A DNA stretch of 64,000 nucleotides, taken from positions 27,786,825 to 27,850,824 of the forward strand of contig CM068313.1 of assembly GCA_034766995.1 (NCBI GenBank), written 5' to 3'. A program made the position numbers and the translations under genes. The notes under the pieces are model-generated. The model ran no database searches and was not told the origin of the DNA. It saw nothing but the letters and a program-made list of their open reading frames with translations. This document shows, piece by piece, positions 24,191-37,599 of the stretch (the first letter of the stretch is position 1; the number at the start of each line of letters is the position of its first letter). Origin of the DNA: Acanthacorydalis orientalis (taxonomy: Eukaryota; Arthropoda; Insecta; Megaloptera; Corydalidae).

Positions 24191-24469
24191 ATACTAAAAA
24201 TAATGAAATGGATGAAGTCATATAGTCATAAATATACCAGTTCTCATATAAAAAATAAAAACATATAATGCGAAAATGTAAATTTAAAGGTTAATCATCT
24301 ATCTAAAGCTTTTAATGGATGCACTTATCTTAAGTTTTAATGACGATGATTATAAAAGCGAATTAAAATTTGCAATCAAAATAATATATGTTCGATAAAT
24401 ATACAACTACTGGAACTAAAAAATACGAATTTCAATTACGATAAAAACAAGTAAATCCTTTGAGACAGC

Positions 24470-24770
24470 TCTTAACCTACCCTGCACGCTGCAGGTATCT
24501 ACTATCTACTTGTGAAAAGTAATGTTAATTGTACAAATACAGACGTTCCAAACAAATTGCGTGCCATGGAACCAATGGGGGTCAAATGCTGTGTTTCTCG
24601 CATTCATTTATTTTAATGTCACATCTCTGACCAACCAATATGTGATAGGATTCTTGAATTTTCGTACCAAATCGAATGAAAAAATACAGTTAGTTTTTTT
24701 CCTATTATATAATAAAGTATTTCAATATCATTTACAAACTCATACAACGATTATTTAAAATTCATTAATT
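24470..24770. other. low-repeat block
   Basis: Starts with CACGCTGCAGGTATC. Includes GTGCCATGGAACCAATGGGG (imperfect palindrome around CCATGG) and CTGACCAACCAATATG. A 78-codon plus frame crosses it without splice sites or motif. Candidate conserved non-coding element. Confidence 0.3.
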
Positions 24771-25769
24771 TCAGTGTCCGATTTTAATAAAAAAATAATA
24801 ATTTGAATTATTTTTTCTATTGAAAATGGGTCTACACGTGATTCATAATAAAACGTATTATAATGCTGAATCAATAATATAATCACTCAACAAATAAATA
24901 TATTCCTACCGCGAATAAAAGAGTAAATCCAGTTATAGTAAAAATTAGATATTTGCGTTATATAATATTTTATATAAGCTTACATAGAGTTTGGATGTAG
25001 TCAAACCTTTTAAACTAAAACAAGATTGCAATATAAACATTTTTATACATAACTCATTGCATTTAGGCTAACATGTTGAATCTCCTTAATTTTTTATATA
25101 TCTCTCTTAAAAATATATATTTTTTGAGAATACTCACTTATTCACAACAAATACATAAATATATATGAAAAAATATGCAAGTAAATTAAAAATCTTCTCT
25201 TAATATATTTTTTAATTTTCAATAAAATAAGAAAATATCTTCACATTTATTCTAAGTAATGTGAATTTTTGTATGCGATTTTCTTAGTCATCATTAAAAC
25301 AATTAATCATAATAAAAAGTGAAGAAAGATGTTCAGCAAAACATTACACTGCACGATTTGTAAAAAAAAATATTTTCTTTTATTAAAACTTTAATAAAAT
25401 AATGTAGAATTTATTTAAATACGTGTATATTATAGCATAAAACTAAATTTATTTAAATTCTGTAATTAGTTTTTTGAAAAAAAATTTTTAAACTATTTTG
25501 TATATAGTTAAGAAATAATATTTGGCGAACATTACTTTTTAATTTAATAAATCTAATAAAAATTTACTGTAATATTTCAAATAAAATTTTCTAAAATTTT
25601 TTTCAATAATTACAGTATACTTATAATTGAAATACAGCTAAAATTTTGCTAGACTTTTAAAATATAATAATAGTGTTTAATATAGAAAAAAGGTTTTTTA
25701 TAATTTAATATTTATTATTTAATCCTAGTCAATGATACATTTACATTTTCTTCTATTAAGAATTATTAT

Positions 25770-25970
25770 GAGGTAGCATTGAAAGACGCTGTTTTTTGTG
25801 TTTTTTTGAATATTTACTTCAATAACAAACTGTGTGTTAATTAAACTAATCAAAGCACTTGCCCTCGGAAGCTATGACTTTTTCCCACTTTTCTAGCAGA
25901 AGTTGAATTCCGCGACAAAAGAATAGTCCTGTCTTTTGAGCCAATCCAGCGATTTTCAACGCAACGTCTT
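25770..25970 (-). mobile_element. mariner 3' fragment
   Basis: On the minus strand, 24 codons ending in TAG match the very C-terminus of a mariner transposase (CRGIQLLLEKWEKVIASEG). Upstream sequence to ~25970 is similar in composition but scrambled. No clear terminal repeats were located, so the limits are approximate. An old truncated insertion. Confidence 0.65.
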
Positions 25971-26429
25971 ATTATTGTTACAAATGTCTAATTTTTTTCA
26001 AGACAGTAACATACAATGTTAATTCCATGTATTATATTTACATGCTTACTATATCAAATATATTATTTTTTATAATAAATTGACTAAGTCAAACGCATGA
26101 TACATGAAAATTAACAGAACTGAGAAAATTCCAAATATAATAATCAATTTAAAAAATATTAAAGGGCAACCGATGTGAATAATATGAAAGATCAGATTGT
26201 AAGATAAATATATCGCAATTTCTCTTTTAAAGTAAAAATGTTTTAATATCAAATTTAAAAATATTAATACTCATCTTATGTACTACTTTGCATAAATAAT
26301 TTTTCAGTGAATGTGTTTATATGTGGTAATGAAATATAAACCTTAATGCAATGTTTTTATAATGCAGAAAAAATGAAAAGTGAAAAGAACATTTATATCA
26401 CTTGAAAATTATATAAAAAGCATATACAT

Positions 26430-26488
<59 letters not shown>
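26430..26488. repeat. (CA)n-(TA)n compound repeat
   Basis: Short CA array running into a 48-bp TA array. Confidence 0.95.
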
Positions 26489-26492
<4 letters not shown>

Positions 26493-26589
26493 CATTAATA
26501 TATTTTAATGTAGTTGAACTTTTTGAAATAAATTTGATTATTTTTTAATTAAATATTTCTTCAAAGTGTTTCTACCACTATTCATCCAA

Positions 26590-27040
26590 CCATAAACGTT
26601 GATTCCAACAAAGAATTCCACCCCAGTTAATCGAGTGTATAAATGACACAACAACCATCTGTAACGGCATGACAAACGCACTCTCTTAACGTGTACATCT
26701 TTATATTAAACGTTATCAATAACTCGGGGCAAACGTATACAAACGCAAGACATAAACCCTTTGGTCATGACTGTGACACCTTGACAGTTGTCTCTACATT
26801 ACAATCACCGCGGGGCGTATGAGGTGAAATCTTCCGCAGAGCCTGCTTTCGGTACCCCCTCACTCGTTTATATCACAAGACACATCTTGCGAATGACAAT
26901 TGTCAACTGTGGACCCCGGACGCTGCAGGGTATCTTACAATGGATTTGATGTGGGTGCGTTTTGGGTTAGTATCGCAAGTAAGACGGTAGTCGAGTTAGT
27001 GGAACGTAGACGCTTTTGTAATTGATGAAATCGATGCTAT
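26590..27040. promoter_or_regulatory. candidate regulatory block with CAATTG-type palindromes
   Basis: About 450 bp, one of the GC-richest repeat-free stretches. Contains the perfect palindrome TGACAATTGTCA (26894-26905), a related TGACAGTTGTC (26782-26792), ACCGCGGGGCG and GACCCCGGACGCTGCAGGG. No ORF. Looks like a conserved regulatory element. A promoter is possible but not shown. Confidence 0.38.
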
Positions 27041-27176
27041 TGTTGAATATCTAGTTGGTGTCATTATAACGATAGTGTCAATGTATATATTTGTTGATTA
27101 TTACCACAATGCGACTGTGAAAATGAATAATGGGCTTACTGTGTGTGTGTGTGTATGTATGTATGCATGTATGTAA

Positions 27177-27214
<38 letters not shown>

Positions 27215-27217
<3 letters not shown>

Positions 27218-27393
27218 CATACTGAAATTTTTTCAAAATTTTTATAAGTATCTTAAATTTTATCTAAAAAGAAATATTTAGATCAACTAGAAAAATATAT
27301 ACATTAATAAAATTTTTATAATTTTGTACATAGTGTATAGTAACAATTTATTATTTTTAAGGCAGTATATCTGTTTACAACATGAAAATAATA

Positions 27394-27425
<32 letters not shown>

Positions 27426-28350
27426 CACACACACACTACACATATATCTGCAACAACTAAAGTTCAATAATTCAAATGCTTGTAACAATTTTCATTACTT
27501 ATGAACAAAATGCTATCTGTGCAGAATCAAAGTAATCTCCAAGAGATATAAACCTTGTGGCATAAATAAATATGGATTTTATAATATTCAATATCAAACA
27601 TATTTATAAACGGCATTTACAGTTTGAAACTCATAAAACTGAGTAAAATCAATATCATTTTATAAATATATACAATCAATATTTAATATGTCGTAATATT
27701 TTAACTATTTAAATAAAATATATTAAAAAAGACTATTTTCAGATAAACTAAACTATAAAAAAATGTTTGATGAAAATTAATCTAAAATCTGTGTAAAGAC
27801 AGTCAATAAGACTATTTTTATGATATTATAAAGATAAATTTTTTAAAATTATATATTATATTGTACAATCAATGAATTGTTAAAAATCTATTCTATTAAT
27901 TTTAAGAAAGAAATAATAAATTACATTAACTTGTCATTTAGTCTCTTACTGTTTATTTCGACTGAGAAGTTATTTTTGTGTGAATTACATTTTATATTTA
28001 CTTAGTATGTTTATTTTGCTGGTAAGAGGGTTGGTATTAAAATAACGAAATACTTGTAATTCGTAATTTTGCAGCTTTCTGTTGCTTCTATTTAATTTTT
28101 TTTTTCATAACTTATTAATATTTTTTTTGGTTTATTGTAACGTTTTCTGATACTTTTTTTCAAATTACTGTTTCTAATTATTCAATTATACTTTCAAATT
28201 ATTACAAAGGGATTGCAAAGATTCATTCAAAAAAATGGATGAAACTTAATCATATTCCCTCTATTTTTATTCTTTATTTTTTTCTTTCTTTATCTAGTTT
28301 CATTTATACTATTATACTTTTATGAATACTGTTTAAGAGTTATTTATTCT
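27215..28350. other. AT-rich spacer
   Basis: One mixed TA/CA patch near 27397-27435. T-rich runs at 28080-28320. No gene seen. Confidence 0.6.
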
Positions 28351-28353
28351 TAC

Positions 28354-28355
28354 AT

Positions 28356-28401
<46 letters not shown>
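28354..28401. repeat. (CA)n-(TA)n compound repeat
   Basis: CA array of ~18 bp, then TA of ~30 bp, 90 bp from the Tc1/IS630-like remnant. Confidence 0.95.
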
Positions 28402-28403
<2 letters not shown>

Positions 28404-28490
28404 CATATACATGTCGGCATGTATCAATTAATAAGAATAAATGAAAAATTAATAAATTTAGATTAAATGTGTAACATACAAACAAAACCA

Positions 28491-28694
28491 CTACATACAC
28501 ACGTCTAATACTCTACGTTTAGTGAACAATAGAGAACGTGTAACTTTCAATTTTTGTGACATCCTATCAATATAGTTCAACACTAAGAGTCGTTTCGGAG
28601 CACGTAAAACATCAAGTCGCTTATCTATCTCCACCCACATCCTTTTTAAAACGTCGATCGTGATGTTTGCAATTAATCGTATCCGTGTTCTCAA
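28491..28694 (-). pseudogene. Tc1/IS630-like transposase C-terminal remnant
   Basis: A 67-codon open stretch on the minus strand begins RTRIRLIANITIDVLKRMW and continues VEIDKRLDV. This is the pattern (ELR.RI...A..IT...L..VW.EI..RLD.CR) seen at the C-termini of Tc1/IS630-superfamily transposases in insects; upstream codons QDPQEL extend the match. The rest of the transposase and the terminal repeats are not visible, so it is a fragment. The match is from memory of the family, not a search. Confidence 0.5.
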
Positions 28695-28996
28695 TTCCTG
28701 TGGGTCTTGGTTTTTTATTCACAGATACTCTCTTTCAGTTAATCCCGTATGAAAAAAGCAACCGTACAAATGTATGTGATTAACGAGAAATCAAACGATT
28801 AGGTATCTACAATTCGGAACTATCTTGAAAGTAGTCTATTTCTAGAAGTAACGTATTTAATGAAATCATTTATTTAGAGGTGTTTTCACAATTCACATAT
28901 GCTTATATATACATACATATATGTATGTATATATATATATATATATATACACATATATATACAAGGTACTCCTATTTGTGTATATATGAAAACAAT

Positions 28997-29900
28997 TCAT
29001 AAATCCATATTTTTTAAGTATCCAAAACGAACGTTATATCTATAATATATAAAATAGAGTATAAAAATATTTACAAAATATGATAATTTTTCAGAGGTAT
29101 TTTCGCATAGATAAATATATACTTCGAACAGAAAATAATTTAAGGGTTTTGATGGTTTCAGCAATTTATCGCGTTTATATTTAAAATACATTAAAAATCT
29201 AAGTTTGGATCGTTGGCTAAAGTTGATACTATCAAATTTATATTCAATAGTAATAAATAAGGTAATCAATCCATAAATTTAATAAATACATAAGCATTGA
29301 TTGCTGTGCGTAGGTAGATATATAAATATATACGTCATCCATAAAACAACAGAGCAGTAATTTTAATTCGTGTTTTACTATTATATGGATATAAAGCATG
29401 CACATTCTTTATGGTTTTATTGTACTGGCAATCTTAATTGGGAACGAATAACAAAATAAAATAAAGTTACATAATAAAATGATAACACCTAGTGGGTTTA
29501 AATCTTCTGTAATGTTTATTCGGTATAAATTACATTTTTTTTTAAATTTATACTCGTGTTTTTTTATAGCGTTTCTCACATGCATCAAGTTACATATTGA
29601 ATAAATGAAATGATATGCAAATTTTATAAAGGTAATTTTTTAAGCAAGGTGTTTTTATCTATCAATGATTATGGAAATATAAAAATGTACTTTTGTACAG
29701 ATTATTAACCACCTCAATAATAATATGATATTTATAACTCGTTTATAACAAATTTATATCAGAAACGTAAAATAATAATTTTGTCATACTTTTTGTTATA
29801 AAGTTTTTTTTTATTTATATAAATTATATTTTCGCCTGTGCTGACAAATATATGAAGCATATTTCACAAATAAAATCTGGTTTAAAGCATATTCATTAGC
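28997..29900. other. AT-rich spacer with one 90-codon minus frame
   Basis: The minus frame at 28997-29269 is K/F/Y/I-rich with no splice sites or motif. Otherwise nothing recognised. Confidence 0.45.
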
Positions 29901-29918
29901 AAGTGATTAAAATATTGA

Positions 29919-29919
<1 letters not shown>

Positions 29920-29985
<66 letters not shown>
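29920..29985. repeat. (CT)n-(AT)n compound repeat
   Basis: CT array of about 24 bp joined to AT of about 42 bp. Confidence 0.95.
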
Positions 29986-29988
<3 letters not shown>

Positions 29989-30250
29989 AATGAACGATTG
30001 AATGAAAAATGTAATAACTAGTTATTACTAATAAAAATTACAATTATTCTAATCTAAGATTATTACTAGTGTTTTATCATGAAAATTCATACTGATGTTA
30101 CATTTTTTTCAATAGAAAACCAATAATATTGTCGCTTATTATTAAATATTATTATTCATAATAAAATATATTTTTTATATGTTGAATATAAAATATTAAA
30201 AAAAAATAATGTAAAGCTAATAATAATTTATTACTAATATTTTTTTTAAT

Positions 30251-30254
<4 letters not shown>

Positions 30255-30293
<39 letters not shown>
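30255..30293. repeat. (TA)n microsatellite
   Basis: About 39 bp, pure. Confidence 0.95.
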
Positions 30294-30295
<2 letters not shown>

Positions 30296-30689
30296 ATTCA
30301 TATAAATCAGTAGTTATACAAGAATAATATTTAAATTTTATTAAAAGTGAATCGATTATTAAACCAATCGATAATTGTTAAAGAATTCACTTCTCAAAAT
30401 TTGCAAGAATGTGCATTTATGAATAAATACTTATTATCAAAATAAATGCACTTTAATGGTTATAAATTAATAAATACATTTTAAAAGGTTTAAATTATTG
30501 GTTATTTGAGATTTTAATTAAATATAAAAAAACATACAATCGTAAATGATTAAAAGTTCATATATAGTTTCCAATCATAACTGCAATGTATTTAAGGAAG
30601 AACATTCAAAGTTTCATTACAGTACCTGATATTAATAATTTGTACACGTTTTCAATATACTTATTTTGTAATATTCTCTCTATTCGAAG

Positions 30690-31030
30690 CAATATTTATT
30701 TTTCGCCTTGAATATTAGTGGCGAAGTATATTACAAATTAACTCTTAACTTACAAACAACTGCAATATCGTTTCAAACTACTGCAAGAGTCCGTGAACCT
30801 TTACTGTCGCAGGATTAGATTTCTCTAAGGAATACCGTATATTTTGTTGCAGCGGTTTAATAAACTTAGTTCTTGGAAGAAGTTGCCTGCCCGCTTGATA
30901 CTTTTGCACTCCGTTTTAACTCACTCTCCTCTGGGAACTACCATGAAATGTCATTGGGATTCGCACTTCTTTTAGATGACAATAACGTAAAAGCTGAACA
31001 AATTGTCCCACGAATTACAAAAAAAAAACT
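30690..31030. other. low-repeat block
   Basis: Balanced sequence with GTCCGTGAACC, TGCCTGCCCGCTTG and a 60-codon plus frame (30873-31055) preceded by TTGTTGCAGCGG, which is acceptor-like but 20 bases or more upstream of an in-frame stop. Non-coding more likely. Confidence 0.25.
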
Positions 31031-31055
31031 TTATTTACCATTGTATGTATTTTAA

Positions 31056-32411
31056 AAAGAATATATTTTTATAATAGTAAATTATATGATAAGAAATAGA
31101 TAACTATATTTTAATAACAAGTCATGTAAAATGAATATTTTCAGTTGAAACATATATATATATATATATGTATATTGATGGATAAGTATACTTTTATGTA
31201 CGAATACATACATATATAATATAAACTAAAATTATATTATATTTAGATTTTTACTAAATTTTTTAAAAATAAGTAAAAAGGTCTATATTTATTTTAATAT
31301 TAGTTCTAATTTAAATATAATAGTTTTTAAATCAAGTAATCGTCTACTTTTATTTATTAAAGTATTTAAATTAGTGAACGTACTATAAAAATACTTATTG
31401 TTAATAAACAAGTATAGCTAATAAATATGACTACCACAACTGATTTGTTCGTTGTAAGACTTGTTCTTATTAATAATATATTTAATTATAAATATAAGAA
31501 GTTAACTGTCGATATACTTTAAAGACACAAGTAATAATGAAGTAATACGTATTTTAAACAATACATAATAAAATTGAACAAAAGAGGAAAATATATAAAT
31601 ATAATATTTTAAAGCAAAATGGACAGATATATCTTTGTTTTTAACAGAAATATGAAAATAATAAAAGTGTTATTCACAAAGAATTATAATTATTTTAATA
31701 GAGATATATCTCTAAGTATATATAAAACACGTACTACTCGTATTTGTTAAACGGTTTTTCACAATATAAAAAAAGGAAAAAATCCATTCAATACATATTC
31801 GTCACATATAATAATTATGCATTATATAAAAATTTATTATACTCTTATATAAAAAGGTAAATATTAATATTTAAAAATTGAATATATTAAAAAATAATTT
31901 TCCTAAGAACTGAAATTTAGTTATTAACAAATTACTTAAAAACCAACATGTACTAAGAAAAAATCATGTATTTAATTATTTGCAATAAAAACTCATTTTC
32001 TTAGAAAATACTGAACGCTATAATTATTTGTTATCGTGTGTGTTACCTGATAATTTAACATGACCGGATATATATATATATATATATTTAAAACACTTTT
32101 TTAATTTCATTATCGTACAATTTATAGTTAAAATAAAGACATTAAATTCGCTCCGAAAATACTATTAAAAAATATAACAATATTATGAAAGCGGCATATT
32201 TTCTAATAAAAAATATTCTGATTTGAACATAAATATTTCAAACAATAATATTATTGTAAACATCACGCATATTGTGCATTTTAATTAAAAAAGCATGTGT
32301 GTAATAGTCGGTAGTTACTTTTGTATAAAATATGAAAATCAATGTTATTGTTCACGGTCATATGCGACAACTTCATTAAAGTTTTTAATGCACATAAAGT
32401 TATTACATTTA

Positions 32412-32451
<40 letters not shown>

Positions 32452-33710
32452 AATTTATTTTATAAAAAAATAATATAGTGAAATGATTTTATCTTTTTAT
32501 GATTAAAAACATTATTGGCAGGCAGTAGACTATAAAATTAAAACAATGATTCTGTATAATTTCTTATTATAATTAAAATATATATATATATATATACATA
32601 TGTATATATATATATCCATACATATATGTAAAATAGATGAATGGATATATGTTGGTATAATTATTCAAATGGCTTTACAAATATATATATATATATATAC
32701 ATAATATATTAAGAAATGTATAAACATTGATTAAAGTTTAGAATATAAAAGTGTACTCTGTTATTAACTATTTTATAAGAGATTTTTAAGAAATTAGTCA
32801 GTTTTTTCAAAAAATTTTTCACACACTTTTTTCAATAAATAACAAATTAATGGTCATCACAGTTTATAAAATAGCTTAGACGAACTGGTGCCAATAAACC
32901 TCACGTAACTTCAATAAACCATCCAAGAAACTATTGCAAGTTCTCATTACCATTCCTTATATTATTATCTTCAAAAAAGTTTGCAACGAACAAGTACCAA
33001 TTGTATTAATATCATTGAATATACTGGATAGAACAAATCTAATCTTTTTGGCTGTTTCTAAAGAAAACAATTGTTTTATATATTGCAATAACTGGATTCT
33101 AGAAGTGTATACAAACTATTGAATGAAATTATTGTAAAATGCATCATTTTACACTATATTTTCAATATGTTCAATATTGAACTCATTGAAAATATTGAGA
33201 ACGAATAGAAATTTTTCTAAACATTTAATAAGCAATTGCATACTTTAAATATTAATAAAAAAAATTCTGATTAAATTACGAATAAACTAATTATAATTAA
33301 CCATATTATTTTTTGTATTTTTATTAAGTATAATATTATCACTTATTTTACTGAAAATGTAGCATCGTAATACAAAATATATTTCTTTTATTATAAAAGA
33401 AAAATATTATTTAATTTTCAGGCTTTATAGTAAATATTTTTCTAAGAAACAGAATTGGGTAGAATTGTATCAAGTTTCCAGTTGAACAAATGTTTACTAT
33501 TATCTTAATTTGAAACTTTATACAAATAAACAATGCGTGGCATTTTTATAAATATATAAAGAATAAATCTAGAAGATATTTAAATAGACGATTATAAACT
33601 TTTCATACTCAATTGCCCAAATAACATTTACGCATATGTATTTTTTTTTTGCTAATTTTGATTCTCTATCTTAATAATCATTTTACCTAAATATTGAAAG
33701 TTTTATATTC

Positions 33711-33713
<3 letters not shown>
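31056..33713. other. AT-rich spacer
   Basis: Several short TA arrays (32069, 32427, 32580, 32682). A 62-codon plus frame at 32934-33122 sits in slightly more balanced DNA but has no support. Confidence 0.55.

Positions 33714-33759
<46 letters not shown>
33714..33759. repeat. (TA)n microsatellite
   Basis: About 46 bp, pure, abutting the candidate enhancer at 33760. Confidence 0.95.
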
Positions 33760-33760
<1 letters not shown>

Positions 33761-34110
33761 TATGATTGTGGTTAGATCCAGCTTATAGGATGCTGTCGCT
33801 GCAGGGCTAATTGGTTGTGCATTTGGAACTTGTCGTCAGTTAGCATTACCGGCTGTGGGTAGGCAAACTAAGTTATCTGGAACGCGTTAAATTACTGTAC
33901 GTAATTAGAATTGAATTGAAGTTTTGATTAGATTGCGCCGTGCATGCTGCTCAACGGCCATAATGAGAGCTAGCTGCAACGTCAAGAGCGGGAAATTCAA
34001 ATTCGTTAATACCATGCGGTTGGCTATGTTTTTTTCCAACTCCACTTAATTAAATGTCCTAATAATAGAGTTCTACTGTGGCCATAATACGTTTATTATT
34101 AAATTTCGTC
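33760..34110. promoter_or_regulatory. candidate developmental enhancer
   Basis: About 350 bp of balanced, motif-rich sequence: Runx-type GATTGTGGTTAG (33763-33774), GTCGCTGCAGGG, TGCGCCGTGCATGCTGC, homeodomain cores (GCTAATTGG, GTAATTAG, TTAATTAAAT), and GGCCATAAT twice (33956 and 34081 areas). No open frame. It follows directly on a 46-bp (TA)n array. Confidence 0.4.
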
Positions 34111-34358
34111 GAGAAAATTGAAATAATTTTTTTTACCACAACACTGAAAAATCTGTATTTTATTGACGAAAATATTTTATATTACTAATCAAGTAAAATG
34201 CACTATTTTGTTACAGTTGATAAAATAGAAACAAAATGTAAAAAATATGAAACTCAACTATAGTTCGTTGTCAAAAATTTTGTTTCTGAATCCAATCCGA
34301 AAAATAATAATAAGTTGTAATAGAAGCTACATGGTAGTTCGACTTCAAAACAATACTA

Positions 34359-34365
<7 letters not shown>

Positions 34366-34448
<83 letters not shown>

Positions 34449-34505
34449 ATATATATATATATATGGGTGTGTGTGTGTGTGTGTCTGTGTATGTGCATGT
34501 AGGTA
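34366..34505. repeat. compound (TA)n/CATG/(TG)n repeat
   Basis: Three TA arrays joined by ACACATG and ACATG steps, then (GT)n and decayed TG/CATG. Self-complementary over ~100 bp. Open on both strands only because TA/CA/TG codons lack stops. Confidence 0.95.
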
Positions 34506-35729
34506 CATGTGCGTGTTCAAAATTCATTTTTAAATAATCGTATTTCCGTTTGATTTACTCACGTATTAGTACAAAAAAATTATGTTGTTATTATTGTGCT
34601 TCACATGATATAAATACTTTCGCTGTATTAAAAAATGCATGTAAGACTGCATCCACATTATCTTTACCTGCAAGCAAAAAACTGTCACTACACGCAACAA
34701 AAAATCATTAATATGGCATTCACGCCTCAAGCATGGGATCACAGACAACACGCAGTTAACCACATTTTTTTATAAAATTATAACTATATGCTCATTTTGA
34801 CGACTATTTGAATAAAAATAAACCTAATTTGTATATATATAATATGTCGGCTTCAAAACAGATATAACTGCTTTGAGATTAATTTTTTTCTACTATACTT
34901 AATGCATAAGTGTCTAATTCATGTTTTGTATAAAGGTGTAAGCAATAAGTTATAATTTAAATTATTTTATGTCAGTATATTGGGCACTAATGACATTACA
35001 TATTAATGCGCCACTAAACCACAAAATTTAGATATCTTGTGTCAATATTCATGTATTGAAATACTTAAGTTCAATATTCATGTACTTCAATCAGTTTTAG
35101 ATAGTAAACTGTGTTCGATATATATATATATATACGTATATTGTTAATAATAAATAATCAACCCTCAAAAAATATTAATGAAAAACAATACACATTCATG
35201 ACAAAAATAATTTTCAAAATTTACAGTTTTTTTAATTCCGTTAATCGATAACGAACTTGATAAAATTTTACAATGAGATATTAGAGAATGTATTTATAGT
35301 GAGAACATTTTTCTACTAAAATCTTATAAGATACTCACTAACCATAATAAAATACAATTATCCTAAACAGATTTAACATAATTCGATATACTATTCTATT
35401 TATTTCTATTTTAAAGCCAAAAAGAGTATAATCAAATACTGTATTTAAGAAAGAGTTTCGTTATTCAATTGAAAAAATAAACGAGATTGTCCTAAAAATC
35501 TTTATAGATACTGTTTTCTTACTCTCAACCTATTCAAATAAATATTTGTATAATTATCATTTAATACAGGCATGAATTGTTTATCAGGAAAGGTTTTAGT
35601 GTTTTTAAAGAAATTGACGAATAAATAAAAAAATTATTAATTTTGTAAATATTTTTATAATTAAATTTTCAGTAATTGATATACCTTCATTTCTTTCTTT
35701 TTAACATATCTTATACTAATATAGTTCGT

Positions 35730-35960
35730 AAGTTTTTACTTTTATCGACGCGACACTTCAAGTTTATCCATAGTTTGTCCACATTGAGCGTTTCACTCAA
35801 AACAAGTGCATCAGCTCTAAAACAAATGGTGCAGCAGGTGGGCACGAGTTAAGAACATTTTATAGCAGTCTAATGAATAAGAATGTGTACTAGTTAAACT
35901 TGAAGTGAATTAGAGAGTTGCACTTACAATTTCATCTGAGAATTTCAAGTGATATTGCAT
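35730..35960. other. low-repeat block with 13-bp inverted repeat
   Basis: CACTTCAAGTTTA (35754-35766) is repeated exactly inverted at 35895-35907, enclosing balanced sequence (GGTGCAGCAGGTGGGCACG). Could be a short MITE with decayed ends, or chance within a conserved element. No target duplication seen. Confidence 0.25.
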
Positions 35961-36419
35961 TTTGAAGTAAAAAATATTCATCTCTCTTTTTATTATATAC
36001 ATATATATATATATGTATATATATACTTGTGTGTATTAATAAATAATTAATGTTTAACAACAAATATAATAACATATCTAATTAAAATATTAGTATTATT
36101 ATTTTATAAAAATCGTTTCCCTTATTATATTTGGTTGTATAAATTAATACTTAACTACAATTGGACAAGAAAATGTTGGAAAATGAATGTGTATTCTATT
36201 GATACTATTCATGTATGATTATACTTCAATTCATTTAGTTTTTCTTTATATTCAACATCCATTCATTTCAAGTGAAAATGAATGTATCGAATCTCATTTG
36301 AATATGGTTATTAATAGATGATCTTTTGTTTTTGCTTCAATGCAGTTGCATTCTCTTCTACAATAGACCCTTTCAATAATTGTACATGAGAAAAAATCTG
36401 TTTAAAAATTTCCCACACC

Positions 36420-36490
36420 ATATATATATATATATATATATAGATATAGATAGATAGATATATATGTAGAGAGAGAGAGAAAGAGAAGAA
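36420..36490. repeat. (TA)n-(GATA)n-(GA)n compound repeat
   Basis: TA array, then TAGATAGATAGATA, then GAGAGAGA with AAGAGAAG decay. Confidence 0.95.
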
Positions 36491-37000
36491 TAAAAAGAAG
36501 AGAGATTGAGATAGGTAGACGTCGAATTTTTATAGAAATTTAATTTTAATTTTTAGCATTTAATTATCTTCCTTCACTTTACTTACATGAAATTTTGTTT
36601 GCCGAAAATAATTAAAAAATTAAATTTCCTTACCATTTATTGAAAGATGTTTAAACAAGCGTTATACATTTTTCAGAATATCAAGAGAATTTTTTTAATA
36701 TCTATACAAGGTGGGCAGAATTTTGTTCAGTTATGTCAATATTTGTAACATAATCAAAAAACATACAAATATAATTTAAATGTTAATTTAATATTCATTC
36801 CTTTTTAATAAAAAATCATTCTAGGTCATTCAGATCATTTTAGAAAATAGTTTATTTTTTTAAAATATTTTCATTTATAATACATACTTTAGACGCATAC
36901 ACATATATGTACTCTTTTTTTATTAAATCTAAGAAAAAATGGACATGCTATCAATATACAACAGTTTTAAATCAATGAACACAGATTTACAATTCAAATT

Positions 37001-37002
<2 letters not shown>

Positions 37003-37054
<52 letters not shown>

Positions 37055-37055
37055 A
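37003..37055. repeat. (TA)n-(TG)n compound repeat
   Basis: TA of ~38 bp, then TG of ~14 bp. Confidence 0.95.
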
Positions 37056-37599
37056 AATTAGAAATTCTCATACGAAAATATTAAATAAATTGCAAAACAA
37101 AATTGAAACCGAAGATTTAAAAGGATAAATATAAAATCATATTATACTTAAAAAAATGTTAAATCTACACAAAATCGGCCAACAGAGGTCATTAAATAAA
37201 AACGAACCCCTTATAAATGTTTGAAATGTACCCACAGTACTTAAACTATATGTATTTGTAACATAATTTAATATTAACTGTCTCTACAACAAAGAAATAG
37301 CATTAATTTAAAAATTAATATTTTAAACATTTTATTTTTTATTTTCCAAATTTTAATGTGATTTTGGGAAAAAAAATCACATTTTGAACATCAGCAAGTT
37401 ATTTTTTAATAAAGATAACATTTTATAATATATATATATACTCGTATATATATATATATACAATAGGATTTTTTGTTTGATCCATAACTGTTCTCAAAGA
37501 TAATAAATAATTAAATAAAATTCAAAATACACGATGTCTAGAAATCATAAAATTATCTTGTTATGAATATTGACATAAACAAACAGAATACTGCCTTAC

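Noticed and set aside
36705..36725. ACAAGGTGGGCAGAATTTTG as a transposon end
   Set aside because: It recalls the starts of some Tc1/IS630-type elements, but no matching inverted end or target duplication was found nearby.
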